Source of the DNA: Oscillospiraceae bacterium
GTDB taxonomy: Bacteria > Bacillota > Clostridia > Oscillospirales > Ruminococcaceae
Direction: 5' to 3'
Assembly (NCBI GenBank): GCA_025757985.1
Contig: CP107210.1
Span: forward strand, 2,108,001-2,172,000
DNA: 64,000 bases
The notes beneath the pieces are model-generated. The model was given only the letters and a program-made list of their open reading frames with translations. It ran no database searches and had not been told where the DNA came from. Below, one piece after another: positions 1 through 8,621 of this stretch. A program made the position numbers and the translations under genes. The stretch's first letter is position 1. Each line of letters opens with the position of its first letter.

Positions 1-1
1 G

Positions 2-247
2 TTGGAGGCGATGTACGCGGGCTGCCCGCCGGTGGCACGCCACGCCCCCGGCCCCGACCTTATCATTGAGAACGGCGTCAGCGGCCTGCTCTGCAGCACA
101 GTGGCCGAGATGGCCGCCGCGCTGGACAAGACCGATACCGCCATGGGCCATGCCGCCCAGACCCGTGTGAACGAGCATTTTCTGTGGCAGAACAGCGCCG
201 AGCTGGCGCTGACCCTGCTGCCCAAAAAGGGAGCCGCCCATGGATAA
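2..247 (+). CDS. Glycosyltransferase, C-terminal fragment (5' end outside window)
   Basis: The reading frame is open from the left edge, so the true start lies upstream. The visible 81 residues resemble the tail of a GT-B glycosyltransferase (GT1/GT4 type): a segment EAMYAGCPPV, where such enzymes place the Glu of the nucleotide-sugar site, then GPDLIIENGVSGLL and a helical C-terminus. It would transfer a sugar from an activated donor to a lipid-linked surface glycan in the cytoplasm. Its stop overlaps the next start by 8 nt, so it is the first visible member of the polysaccharide operon. Confidence 0.7.
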   Translation: MEAMYAGCPPVARHAPGPDLIIENGVSGLLCSTVAEMAAALDKTDTAMGHAAQTRVNEHFLWQNSAELALTLLPKKGAAHG

Positions 248-1148
248 CGATAACCTGCTGGTGCAAAAGGCCGCCGACCTTTACCGCGGCCTGCGCTTTA
301 AAATGAAATACCGCGGCGTGCCTATCCTGTCTGCCGGGGCCGGCAATGACCTTGCGCGTGATCTGCTGGAAAGCGGCCAGCCCTTCCTGTTCGGCCGCTG
401 CGGCGCGACCGAGATGCGCACCGCCGCCGACTACCTGCACAACGGCGGCCGCCCGTTTGCCGACCGCACCCGCGCCGACATCCGCAACCTTTCGGGCGTT
501 TTCCCAACGGATGACGCCGCGCTGGAGCGGTTCTGCAAACTCTATATCCGCACCGCCCAGAGCGCCGAGCTGCTCGCGCTCTGGAATGTGGGTGCCGAGC
601 GGGAGGTCATACGCGGCTGCGATGCCACCCGCTTTACCGAGCTGCGCGCGCTGGAGCCCTACTACCACACCCGCCCGTGGAGCGCCGCGCTCGCGGGCAA
701 GCGGGTGCTGGTCGTGCATCCCTTCCGCAAGACGATCCTCTCCCAGTATGAAAAGCGCGCGCAGCTTTTCCCCGGCAGGGACATCCTGCCGGAGTTTGCC
801 TCGCTGACGGTCATTCAGGCCGTGCAGGGCCTTGCCGGGCAGGACACCGGCTACGACAGCTGGTTCGATGCGCTGGACGCCATGGAGCACAAGATGGACG
901 CCGCCGACTACGATGTTGCGATCATCGGCGCGGGTGCCTACGGCCTGCCGCTGGCTGCCCACGCGCGGGACACCGGCCATGCCGCCATCCAGATGAGCGG
1001 CGCGACACAGCTTTTGTTTGGCATCAAGGGCCGCCGGTGGGATGACCATCCCGTCATTTCCAAGCTCTACAATCCCGCCTGGGTCCGCCCCGATGAGAGC
1101 GAGGGCATCACAAACAAGGAAAAAGTGGAAGGCGGAAGCTACTGGTAA
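240..1148 (+). CDS. GT-D-like surface polysaccharide biosynthesis protein (putative)
   Basis: A 302-residue soluble protein without signal peptide or membrane segments. Near residue 51 it has FGRCGATEMR, which resembles the GRxGxxE signature of GT-D-like proteins in bacterial polysaccharide clusters. Near residue 230 it has IIGAGAYGLPLAAHARDTG, followed by ATQLLFGIKGRRW, a conserved ending I associate with cluster-borne proteins usually annotated as hypothetical. It lies between glycosyltransferase genes and overlaps the upstream gene, so it probably helps build the repeat unit. Substrate and reaction cannot be read from the sequence. Confidence 0.65.
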   Translation: MDNDNLLVQKAADLYRGLRFKMKYRGVPILSAGAGNDLARDLLESGQPFLFGRCGATEMRTAADYLHNGGRPFADRTRADIRNLSGVFPTDDAALERFCKLYIRTAQSAELLALWNVGAEREVIRGCDATRFTELRALEPYYHTRPWSAALAGKRVLVVHPFRKTILSQYEKRAQLFPGRDILPEFASLTVIQAVQGLAGQDTGYDSWFDALDAMEHKMDAADYDVAIIGAGAYGLPLAAHARDTGHAAIQMSGATQLLFGIKGRRWDDHPVISKLYNPAWVRPDESEGITNKEKVEGGSYW

Positions 1149-1160
1149 TCGGAGAACTTT

Positions 1161-2267
1161 ATGCGTATCTTAATGATCAGCAACCACCTCGGCGTGCAAA
1201 GCGGCGTCCAGCGGTATGTGCAGAATCTGCTGCTCAACCTTGACACAGACCGTTATCAGATCGACCTGTTTGTGGGGCAGTGCCCGCCCGACCAGACCAG
1301 CACCGCCCCGGCACTGGAGGCGCACGGCGTACACATCATTGCCGTGCCGGACCATAAAAAGGACCGCATCCGGGCGCTGGCCGCCCACCTGCGCACCCAC
1401 CGCGACTACGACATCATCCACTACCACACGGCCAGCAAGATCGGCGCGCCGGTCTGCGGCATGATGCGGCTGCTCTGCCCCCGGGCTAAAATCGTGGTAC
1501 ACAGCCACATCGTCTACCCGCCGCTTACGCTGACCTGGCGGGCGGCGCATCTGGTCTACCAGCTGTTTGCCGATTACTTCCTCGGCTGCGGCGTGGCCGC
1601 CGGCCGTTTCGTCTTTGGCAGCCATATTGACGAAAAGCCGAACTTTTCCGTTGCCTGCAATGCGGTAGATCAAGAGCGGTTCCACCCCGATGCCGCCGCC
1701 CGCGCCGCCACCCGGCGTGCATACGGCATTGCCGACACCGACCGGTTGGCCGGGTTTGTGGGGCGGCTCAACCACCAGAAAAACCCGCTGTTTTTGATGG
1801 AGGTCTTTGCCGCCATGGCCGCGCAGGATGTGCGGTGGAAGCTGATGCTTGTCGGCACCGGCGAGAAAGAGCCGGAAATGCGCGCCGCCGCCGAGGCCCA
1901 CGGCCTGACCGACCGTGTGATTTTTGCGGGCGTGCAGAGCAATGTGCCCGCCTTTATGAACGCCTTCGACCTGTTTTTGCTGCCCAGCAATTTTGAGGGC
2001 AGCCCCGTCACTCTTGTCGAGGCGCAGGGCTGCGGCGTGCCGTGTCTGGCCTCGACCAATGTGCCGGATGACGGCTCGGTGACCGAGCTGGTGCATTTTC
2101 TGCCGCTGGCCGCACCGCTCTCTGACTGGGCCTCCAAGGCGGACGCCATCGCCCCGGGCGGTGACCACGCCGATCACTGGCAGACCCTTGCCGCCGCCGG
2201 GTATGAGCTAAAGACCGCTGCCCGCCGCATGGAGCAGCTCTATGATAAGCTGGGAGGGCAGCCATGA
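1161..2267 (+). CDS. GT4-family glycosyltransferase
   Basis: A 368-residue retaining GT-B glycosyltransferase. The N-terminus MRILMISNHLGVQSGVQRYV is the typical GT4 Rossmann start with a glycine-rich acceptor loop. Around residues 278-286 the EGSPVTLVE segment forms the E-x7-E motif that binds the nucleotide-sugar. Length matches EpsF/CapM-like enzymes. The start lies 12 nt after the upstream stop and the stop overlaps the next gene by 4 nt, so translation is probably coupled. The sugar donor is not predictable. Confidence 0.88.
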   Translation: MRILMISNHLGVQSGVQRYVQNLLLNLDTDRYQIDLFVGQCPPDQTSTAPALEAHGVHIIAVPDHKKDRIRALAAHLRTHRDYDIIHYHTASKIGAPVCGMMRLLCPRAKIVVHSHIVYPPLTLTWRAAHLVYQLFADYFLGCGVAAGRFVFGSHIDEKPNFSVACNAVDQERFHPDAAARAATRRAYGIADTDRLAGFVGRLNHQKNPLFLMEVFAAMAAQDVRWKLMLVGTGEKEPEMRAAAEAHGLTDRVIFAGVQSNVPAFMNAFDLFLLPSNFEGSPVTLVEAQGCGVPCLASTNVPDDGSVTELVHFLPLAAPLSDWASKADAIAPGGDHADHWQTLAAAGYELKTAARRMEQLYDKLGGQP

Positions 2268-3199
2268 TCTACGCAGAGCTGGCCGGGGGACTCGGCAACC
2301 AGATGTTCATCTACGCCTTTGCCCGGGCGCTGGGCCTGCGCTGCGGCGAGGGCGTGACCCTGCTGGACCGGCAGGACTGGCGGGACGGTGCGCCCGCCCA
2401 CACAGTCTGTGCGCTGGGGGCGCTGAACATCAGCCCCGAGGTGGAAATTCTGGCCGATTCAGGCTTTGCCAAGTCGCATCTGCCACGGCAGAACGCCGCC
2501 AAGGCGCTGATGATCAAATACGAGCAGCGCCGCGGCCTGCTGGCGCGGGACTGGCACGGCTTTGAGGCTGCCGCCGCACCGCTGCTCAACACGCTGGGCC
2601 TGCACTTTGCCACCGACGGCTACACGCCGGTACGGCGAGGGAAAAGCAAAGATTTCCTCGCGTGGGGGTACTTCCAGAGTGAGAAATATTTTGCCGAATT
2701 TGCCGATGTTATAAAAACCGAGCTGCGCAGCAAAACGCCCCCGGCGGGGGCGTATGCGGCCAAGCTGCGCGCCGCCGTCTGGCCGGTCTGCGTACATCTG
2801 CGGCGCGGCGATTACCAAAAGCCTGAGAATGCCATCCTGCAGGTCTGCACCCCGGCGTACTATGCCCGTGCCATCGCCGCCGTCAAGGCAGCGCACCCCG
2901 ATGCCACGCTCTTTGTCTTTTCGGACGACATTGACTGGGCGCAGGCAAACCTGACCACCTGCGGTCTGCCCGCCGTCTTTCTGCCCCGGGGCGAGGCCGC
3001 TGCCGACCTTGCGCTTATGCAGCTCTGCCATGGGTTTGTGGTAAGCAACTCCACCTACAGCTGGTGGGCGCAATACCTGGCTGAGGCCCCGGATAAGCAG
3101 GTCTGGGCCCCGGACAGGTGGTACGCGCATACGAAAGACAGTGCGCTGTATCTGGATGGGTGGAAACTTATAAAGGCTTCCCCCTTGGGGGAAGCATAG
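2264..3199 (+). CDS. GT11 alpha-1,2-fucosyltransferase-like protein
   Basis: A 311-residue protein with the hallmarks of GT11: N-terminus IYAELAGGLGNQMFIYAFAR (the GGLGNQMFQYA-like motif), VHLRRGDY near residue 178 (the HxRxGDY GDP-fucose-binding motif) and SNSTYSWWAQYLA near residue 260. Family members move fucose from GDP-fucose to the 2-position of galactose, as in H antigen or O-antigen synthesis. The last residues (KASPLGEA) and the stop are encoded by a half copy of an intergenic repeat, so the natural C-terminus has been replaced or extended. The nearby GT6 gene suggests consecutive steps on one acceptor. Confidence 0.9.
   Translation: MIYAELAGGLGNQMFIYAFARALGLRCGEGVTLLDRQDWRDGAPAHTVCALGALNISPEVEILADSGFAKSHLPRQNAAKALMIKYEQRRGLLARDWHGFEAAAAPLLNTLGLHFATDGYTPVRRGKSKDFLAWGYFQSEKYFAEFADVIKTELRSKTPPAGAYAAKLRAAVWPVCVHLRRGDYQKPENAILQVCTPAYYARAIAAVKAAHPDATLFVFSDDIDWAQANLTTCGLPAVFLPRGEAAADLALMQLCHGFVVSNSTYSWWAQYLAEAPDKQVWAPDRWYAHTKDSALYLDGWKLIKASPLGEA
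3172..3195. repeat. R1 repeat, half copy read through as the end of a coding sequence
   Basis: A short perfect-arm hairpin (GGCTTCCCCC/GGGGGAAGC type) identical to the left arm of the R1 elements at 4202, 19378 and 30785. It is translated as the last residues of the GT11 protein, and the stop follows immediately. Confidence 0.7.
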
Positions 3200-3213
3200 A
3201 GAAGGAGAACGTT

Positions 3214-4203
3214 ATGCCGCGATTTTCTATTATTGTACCGGTGTATAATGTGCAGAATTACCTCGCGGCGTGTGTCAAGAGCGTGGCGGAGCAAGCGGGG
3301 GAGCGCGATTGGGAGTGCATCCTTGTCGATGACGGCTCGACCGATCTGTCGGGCCAGCTTTGCGATGCCCTTGCCGCTGAGATCCCCGGCCTGCGGGTCA
3401 TCCACCGGGAGAACGGCGGTCTGGCCGCCGCGCGCAACACCGGCCTGCAGGCCGCGCAGGGCGACTGGCTGCTGTTTTTGGACAGTGATGACGCCATGGC
3501 CCCCGGCCTGCTGGAGGCACTGCGCGCCGCACTGCCCGCCCACCCCGGGTATGACTGGTTCATCGGCCGTCATCTGGAATGGCAGCCGGACGGCCGCCTG
3601 ACCGCGCATGACGGCCTGCATCTGGTGCCCGGCCCCTTTGACAGCACCGATTATGCGGCCCGCCTCAAGGCCCTGTACAGCGCCGGACACTGGTCTGTCT
3701 GGAAATACTGCATCCGCCGGTCCTTTTTGCAAAAGACGGGCGTGCAGTTCCTGCCCGACTGCTGCTGGGCCGAGGACTGGCCCTTCGATCTGGAGCTGCT
3801 GCTCCACTGCGAGCGGCTGTACTTTTTGGATGTGGTGTTCACACACTACCGCGTGGGGCGGCAGGGCAGCCTGCTGACTGACGCGAAGAACCTGCCCAAG
3901 CGGCTCAAGGGGCTGGCGGCGGCCCAGCGGCGGCTGGCGAAGCTTTCGGCCAGCGGCGCGGTGGATGCCGCGACCTATGCCGTCATGGAGGATGCGGCCG
4001 CCGATGTGTTCTGGCCGCAGGCCCGCACGGCGGCGGTAAAGGATGCCGCCATCCGCAAAGCGTGTCTGCCCTATCTTGCACAACTGCGCCCGCTCTACGC
4101 CTGCGGCACCGAGGTCACGACCCGCCGCGACTGGCGGCTTTTCCAAAAGCTGATGCAGACCTTCGGGCCGAAATTTACCCTGTGGGCGGCGAGCCGCCGC
4201 TAA
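3214..4203 (+). CDS. GT2-family glycosyltransferase
   Basis: A 329-residue inverting GT-A glycosyltransferase. It starts MPRFSIIVPVYNVQNYLAAC, has VDDGSTD near residue 39 and the metal-binding DSDD near residue 90. The ATG at 3214 is chosen over an upstream GTG because AGAAGGAG at 3200-3207 lies just before it and the extra residues would come from repeat sequence. The C-terminal ~120 residues resemble CpsIaJ/EpsJ-type proteins. It acts on a lipid-linked glycan at the inner membrane face; the sugar is unknown. Confidence 0.9.
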   Translation: MPRFSIIVPVYNVQNYLAACVKSVAEQAGERDWECILVDDGSTDLSGQLCDALAAEIPGLRVIHRENGGLAAARNTGLQAAQGDWLLFLDSDDAMAPGLLEALRAALPAHPGYDWFIGRHLEWQPDGRLTAHDGLHLVPGPFDSTDYAARLKALYSAGHWSVWKYCIRRSFLQKTGVQFLPDCCWAEDWPFDLELLLHCERLYFLDVVFTHYRVGRQGSLLTDAKNLPKRLKGLAAAQRRLAKLSASGAVDAATYAVMEDAAADVFWPQARTAAVKDAAIRKACLPYLAQLRPLYACGTEVTTRRDWRLFQKLMQTFGPKFTLWAASRR

Positions 4204-4405
4204 AGGCTTCCCCCAAGGGGCTGTGCCCGCAGGCGCGTGTCGAAGCGTAACCGCCGTAGGCGGCTCTTGACGCGGAGACTGAAGCTGTCGCCGTAGGCGA
4301 CTGATGAGGGCTAACCTCGCCATCACCGCCCATTAACGGCTTACAACTCATACTCTCCCCTCATCCGGCCTTCCGGGCCACCTTCCCCCTCGGGGGAAGG
4401 CTTTT
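4202..4405. repeat. R1 MITE-like inverted repeat
   Basis: About 204 bp bounded by AAAGGCTTCCCCC and GGGGGAAGGCTTTT, which are inverted, with inner hairpins (for example CCGCCGTAGGCGG). It starts 1 nt inside the stop codon of the GT2 gene and fills the whole gap to the flippase gene. Related copies lie at 19378-19516 and 30785-30928, with a half copy at 3172. No coding capacity is seen. It could act as a hairpin that stabilises or terminates the upstream mRNA. Confidence 0.8.
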
Positions 4406-4420
4406 GTGAAAGGAACTGCC

Positions 4421-5941
4421 TTGCGTACCAAACGTACCTTACTGAATATGGCCTACGCCCTGGGCTCCAGCCTGCTTTTGCTGCTGCTGGGGCTTGTCAC
4501 GCGGCGTCTGCTGGTCGATAACTTCGGCCCGCAGATCACCACCGCATCTCAGGTCGTCAGCCAGCTTTTCAACTTTTTCTCGATCGCCGAGTTCGGTGTC
4601 GGCAGCGTCATCAGCTACCGATTGTATGAGCAGATCGCCGCGAAAAACGAGGAAAAAATCAGCAAGTATATGTCGATGTACAAGTGGGCCTACCGGGTCG
4701 TCGGCATGGTCATTGCGTGGCTTGCGCTCCTCGGCGCGGTAACGCTGCGCTGGATCATGCCCGATGTGCCCCCCGCCACGGCCTACACCGTGTACGGGCT
4801 AAATGTAGTTTCAACGCTGTGCAGCTATTTTCTGATCACCCGCCGCCTGATGTACACCTGCACCCAGCAGGGCTACCGCTGCACCCAGATCGACTTCTGC
4901 TGCAATGTGCTGACAAGCCTTGCCAAGATCGCCGTCTCGCTCTGGTTTGCGAACTATGTGCTGTATTTCAGCGTGACGATTTTCTTCAATGTCATGGCCA
5001 ACCTGCTCATTGCGCGGCGGTTCAAAAAGGACTTCCCCTATGTGCATGATGTAAAAGTCACGGTCAACGACTTTAAAGAGCTGGGTATTTTCCACGATCT
5101 GCGGTATTTTCTGGTGCATCGCCTCTCCAACACGATCTACGGCTCGTCCGACACCATCGTGACCTCCCGCATGGGCGGCTCGACCCAGACGACCTTTCTG
5201 GGCAACTACAATACCATTTCCACCTCGGCAACCGACCTCGGCAACAAGGTCATGGACAGCTTTGCGGCCGCCATCGGCAACATCGTCTACGACAAATCTG
5301 CCGCCGCCAACGACCACGACAAACAGGTGTTCTGGGGCATGGACCTGTTCAGCTACCTGTTTGCCAGCTTTGTGGCCACGGCCTACTTCTGCCTGTTCCA
5401 GCCGTTCATGGCGTCCTGGATGGGTGAGCAGTGGCTGCTCCCCCTCGGCTTTGTGCTGGTGTTCTGCCTGAATGAGTATGTCGGCTGGAACCACCGGATG
5501 CTCGGCAGCTACCGCGCCGTCCTCGGCCATTTTGAGGATGACCAGTGGTTTATGGTCGCGTCCGCAACGGTGAATCTGGCGCTGAGCTTTCTGCTCTTTC
5601 CCCGATTTGACATCACCGGCGCGCTGATCGCCACCGTGGTGGCCCACTGCATCATGTGGGCCGGGCGCATCCGGGTCGTTTTCCGCCAGTATATGCGGGG
5701 CGGCCTTGCGCACTACCTTGCGGTGCAGGCGCTGCACCTTGCCACGCTGGCCGCCTGCATGGGCGGCAGCTACGCACTGTGCGCCAAAATGCCCGGCGGC
5801 TGGCTTGGCCTTGTGCCCCGCATCCTTATTGTGCTTATTGTACCCAATGTGCTGAATCTGGCCGTCTACGCTTGGGGCAAAGATGCCGCCTACCTGCGCC
5901 AGTACGGCGGCAAGGTAGCCAAAAAGCTGCTGAAAAAGTAA
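4421..5941 (+). CDS. Polysaccharide flippase, Wzx/MATE-like (MOP superfamily)
   Basis: About 506 residues with roughly 12-14 hydrophobic segments along the whole length, in the pattern of lipid-linked repeat-unit flippases: an early RRLLVDNFG segment and a long cytoplasmic middle loop. It would move undecaprenyl-linked repeat units to the outer face for polymerisation. A TTG start at 4421 is preferred because AAAGGA at 4409-4414 is well spaced before it. An in-frame GTG at 4406 would add five residues that overlap this ribosome binding site. It is the expected partner of the surrounding glycosyltransferases. Confidence 0.85.
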   Translation: MRTKRTLLNMAYALGSSLLLLLLGLVTRRLLVDNFGPQITTASQVVSQLFNFFSIAEFGVGSVISYRLYEQIAAKNEEKISKYMSMYKWAYRVVGMVIAWLALLGAVTLRWIMPDVPPATAYTVYGLNVVSTLCSYFLITRRLMYTCTQQGYRCTQIDFCCNVLTSLAKIAVSLWFANYVLYFSVTIFFNVMANLLIARRFKKDFPYVHDVKVTVNDFKELGIFHDLRYFLVHRLSNTIYGSSDTIVTSRMGGSTQTTFLGNYNTISTSATDLGNKVMDSFAAAIGNIVYDKSAAANDHDKQVFWGMDLFSYLFASFVATAYFCLFQPFMASWMGEQWLLPLGFVLVFCLNEYVGWNHRMLGSYRAVLGHFEDDQWFMVASATVNLALSFLLFPRFDITGALIATVVAHCIMWAGRIRVVFRQYMRGGLAHYLAVQALHLATLAACMGGSYALCAKMPGGWLGLVPRILIVLIVPNVLNLAVYAWGKDAAYLRQYGGKVAKKLLKK

Positions 5942-5964
5942 CTGTCCTGCAAACAGGTGATAGT

Positions 5965-6810
5965 ATGAAAACCCTCGCTGTTCTTTATATCTGCACCGGC
6001 GCTTATGTTGCGTTCTGGCGCGATTTTTACCCCAACTTCAAGGCAAACTTCCTGCCGGACTGCGACCGCACCTTCTTCGTCTTTACCGATGCCGACCACA
6101 TCGCGTATGAGGACGCGCCCGATGTGCGCCGCATTCCGCAGCAGGCGCTGCCTTGGCCCTACAGCACGATGCAGCGGTTCGACGCCTTCCTCGGGCAGGA
6201 GGCTGCGCTCGCAAAATTCGACTATCTGTTTTTTGCCAACGCCAACCTGCACTGCACCCGCGTCATCTCCGCCGCCGAGCTGCTGCCCGACCCTGCCGCC
6301 GGGCAGACCCTCACGGCAGTCTGCCACCTGCCCTACTACGGCAGGGCTCCGATGTTCCACCCCTACGACCGCAGCGGCAAAAGCCGTGCCTCGATCCCCT
6401 ACAACTGCGGGCAGTATTATGTGGCGGGCGGGCTGAACGGCGGCACGGCGGCGGCGTTCCTCGCCCTCTGCCGGGAGCTGAAGGCCCGCACCGATGAGGA
6501 TCTGCAGCACGGCGTCATTGCGCGGTTCCACGATGAAAGCCAGCTCAACCGGCTCGTGGCCGAGGCGCCGCAGCACTTCCGCATCCTGCCCCCCGATTAC
6601 TGCACGCCGGAGGAGACCCCCACCGGGCATGAGGCGATCCTTGTGCTGCAGAAATCGCGCTTTATCCAGATCGATGCCTCGCGCACCGTCAAAAAACCGC
6701 AGAGCTTCCCTGCGCGCAAGTGGGAGGCCTTCTGCCTGAACTGGCTGCCCTACCTGTGGCGGGCGCGGGATACCCTGCTGCGCCGCCGGGTCGAGCCGCC
6801 AAAGCATTGA
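5965..6810 (+). CDS. GT6-family glycosyltransferase (ABO blood-group transferase-like)
   Basis: A 281-residue protein matching the bacterial GT6 pattern throughout: LAVLYICTGAYVAFWRDFYP at the start, FFVFTDADH near 37-45, FFANANLHC near 89, QYYVAGGLNGG near 149 and HDESQLNRL near 190. GT6 holds human ABO transferases and alpha-1,3-galactosyltransferase, which add GalNAc or Gal alpha-1,3 to galactose. In bacterial GT6 the metal-binding DxD is NxN, and NAN is seen here, suggesting metal-independent catalysis. ATG at 5965 is chosen because upstream residues fall inside the flippase gene. Together with the GT11 gene it predicts an A/B-antigen-like glycan; whether the donor is UDP-Gal or UDP-GalNAc cannot be decided. 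Confidence 0.88.
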   Translation: MKTLAVLYICTGAYVAFWRDFYPNFKANFLPDCDRTFFVFTDADHIAYEDAPDVRRIPQQALPWPYSTMQRFDAFLGQEAALAKFDYLFFANANLHCTRVISAAELLPDPAAGQTLTAVCHLPYYGRAPMFHPYDRSGKSRASIPYNCGQYYVAGGLNGGTAAAFLALCRELKARTDEDLQHGVIARFHDESQLNRLVAEAPQHFRILPPDYCTPEETPTGHEAILVLQKSRFIQIDASRTVKKPQSFPARKWEAFCLNWLPYLWRARDTLLRRRVEPPKH

Positions 6811-6816
6811 ATTATC

Positions 6817-8550
6817 ATGACAAAAAACGATACCTGTAAACGCCTTCTCGCTGCGGCAGCGGTGCTGCTGGCCGCAGCCGCCATGCTGCACACCCTGTTT
6901 GTGGGGCTGGAGATCGACGAGGAATACGCCCTTTCGCTGGGATTCCGCCTTGTGCGGGGCGACCGGCTGTTCTATTCGATGTGGGAGCCGCACCAGCTTT
7001 CCGCCCTGCCCCCCGCGCTGCTGATCGCGGCATACACCGCCGTTACCGGCACCACCACCGGCGTGCTGCTGTTTGTCCGCGTCACCATGCTGGTACTCAA
7101 GGCTGTGCTGTCTGTCTGGTTTTACCGCGGCCTGCGCGCCCCGCTGGGCCGCACCAACGCCTGCTTGCTGGCACTGGTCCTCTTTGTCTTTACCCCCAAG
7201 TGGTTTCTTGGGCCGGATTATGTCAGCCAGCAGTTCCACTTTACGCTGGCAGCCTTTCTGTTTTTTTACGGCTACTATGCCCCCGGCCCGCAGCAGTACC
7301 GCGGCCTGTGGCGGGTGGCGGCAGGTGCGGTCTGCGCCTGCTTCAGCTTTTTAGCCTACCCGCAGTCTGCCGCGGCGGCACCGTTCCTGCTGCTCGGCCT
7401 TTGGCTGCTTGACCGTGCAGCGCCCCGCCGCTGCGGCGCGCTGCTCTTTTTGGTGAGCTGCGCCGTCTGCGGGGGCGCGTTTGCGCTTTGGCTGCTGCAG
7501 GGCATGGGCTTTGATCTGCCCGCCCTATTGGCCCGCGCCGCACTGATCCTGAACGACCCGCAGTATGACTTCACAGCCGGGGAGCGGCTGCACACGCTGG
7601 CCGGGCAGGCTGCCGCCGTTTTGCAGACCTGCCGGGTCCCGGCGCTGGCCGCAGCGGCGGCCGTCCTTGCAGGGGTGCTCTCCGGGCGGGGCAGCCGCCC
7701 CGCGCCCGCCCGCCTGCTGGAGCGGCTGCTCTGGTATTTCACCTTTTTCCTGACGCTCTGGTGTACGGCGCACAGCCTGATCTCGGTCAGTCTAGATTTC
7801 CGCCACCTCTATCTGGCGGCTGCACTGGCCGGCGGCTGGACGTTCTGCTGCGACCGCAGGGAAGTGCAGCACCGCACACTGCGCCGCCTGCTGTTCTGGC
7901 TGGGCTGGCTGCCCGGCATGGCGGCCTACCTTTTTATCCTGCGCTCGACCCTCATCGCGCTCTGCACGACCTTTATGTACCTGTTCTGGCCCGCCCTCTG
8001 CGGTGCCGCCGCACTCGCACTGAAAAGCCCCGCCGCGCCGCACCGCCGCAGACAAACGCAGCTGCTTCTGCTCTGTATGCTGCTTGCCGCCGCGCTGCCC
8101 CGCCTCTGGCTTGTGCAGCAGACCGGCTGGCGCTGCGGGACTGTGCGGGAGGTGGCGGTGCAGCGCATCACCACCGGCCCCGCCGCCGGGACATGGGCCG
8201 ATGAAAAGGCTGCCGACATGCAGGAGTGCCTGTATGAGGCGCTGGCCCCCTATGCAGGCCGGCCGGTGCTGCAGGCCATCGGCGAACAGCACGGCCTCGG
8301 CTTTCTGATGGCGGACGGCACCCTGACCGTGGCGCAGGCGTCGGTCATCTCCGGCACCGACAGTGACCCCCGGTTTGAACAGTATTACGCCGAGCTGCCC
8401 GAAAAGCAGCCCCGCGTCATCCTCTACGATGACGCCGAGGTCCGCGACATGGCTGCGTTCCACACCTGGCTTGAGCAGCATTTTACCATCACCGACCGCT
8501 ACACTGTGCAGCACGGCACCGCCAGCCTGCAGGTGCTCATCGTCGGCTGA
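6817..8550 (+). CDS. Polytopic membrane protein, GT-C glycosyltransferase-like
   Basis: A 577-residue protein with about 11-12 membrane segments and a soluble C-terminal ~130 residues. The first extracytoplasmic loop holds EIDEEYALS near residues 32-40. Paired acidic residues in loop 1 are typical of GT-C enzymes (PMT/ArnT/GT39-like) that use polyprenyl-phosphate sugars outside the membrane. Family assignment is therefore tentative. It begins 6 nt after the GT6 stop and ends before a strong hairpin, so it is the last gene of the first polysaccharide run. It could decorate or polymerise the exported glycan. Confidence 0.65.
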   Translation: MTKNDTCKRLLAAAAVLLAAAAMLHTLFVGLEIDEEYALSLGFRLVRGDRLFYSMWEPHQLSALPPALLIAAYTAVTGTTTGVLLFVRVTMLVLKAVLSVWFYRGLRAPLGRTNACLLALVLFVFTPKWFLGPDYVSQQFHFTLAAFLFFYGYYAPGPQQYRGLWRVAAGAVCACFSFLAYPQSAAAAPFLLLGLWLLDRAAPRRCGALLFLVSCAVCGGAFALWLLQGMGFDLPALLARAALILNDPQYDFTAGERLHTLAGQAAAVLQTCRVPALAAAAAVLAGVLSGRGSRPAPARLLERLLWYFTFFLTLWCTAHSLISVSLDFRHLYLAAALAGGWTFCCDRREVQHRTLRRLLFWLGWLPGMAAYLFILRSTLIALCTTFMYLFWPALCGAAALALKSPAAPHRRRQTQLLLLCMLLAAALPRLWLVQQTGWRCGTVREVAVQRITTGPAAGTWADEKAADMQECLYEALAPYAGRPVLQAIGEQHGLGFLMADGTLTVAQASVISGTDSDPRFEQYYAELPEKQPRVILYDDAEVRDMAAFHTWLEQHFTITDRYTVQHGTASLQVLIVG

Positions 8551-8577
8551 CCGGGCCTGTTCACAATTTACAATTTT

Positions 8578-8614
8578 CACAGGCGGGGCAGTTGTCACAG
8601 CTGCCCCGCCTGTG
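8578..8614 (+). terminator. Hairpin at end of first polysaccharide operon
   Basis: A 14-bp perfect inverted repeat (CACAGGCGGGGCAG and its complement) lies 28 bases after the stop. No long T-run follows, so termination would be partial. The promoter for the next gene is built into its right arm. Confidence 0.6.
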
Positions 8615-8621
8615 GTATACT
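8592..8621 (+). promoter_or_regulatory. Predicted sigma-A promoter
   Basis: TTGTCA at 8592-8597 and TATACT at 8616-8621, spaced 18 bp. The final T of the -10 box is the first base of the R2 repeat, so transcripts would start inside the repeat and carry it as leader of the gene at 8899. Confidence 0.55.
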
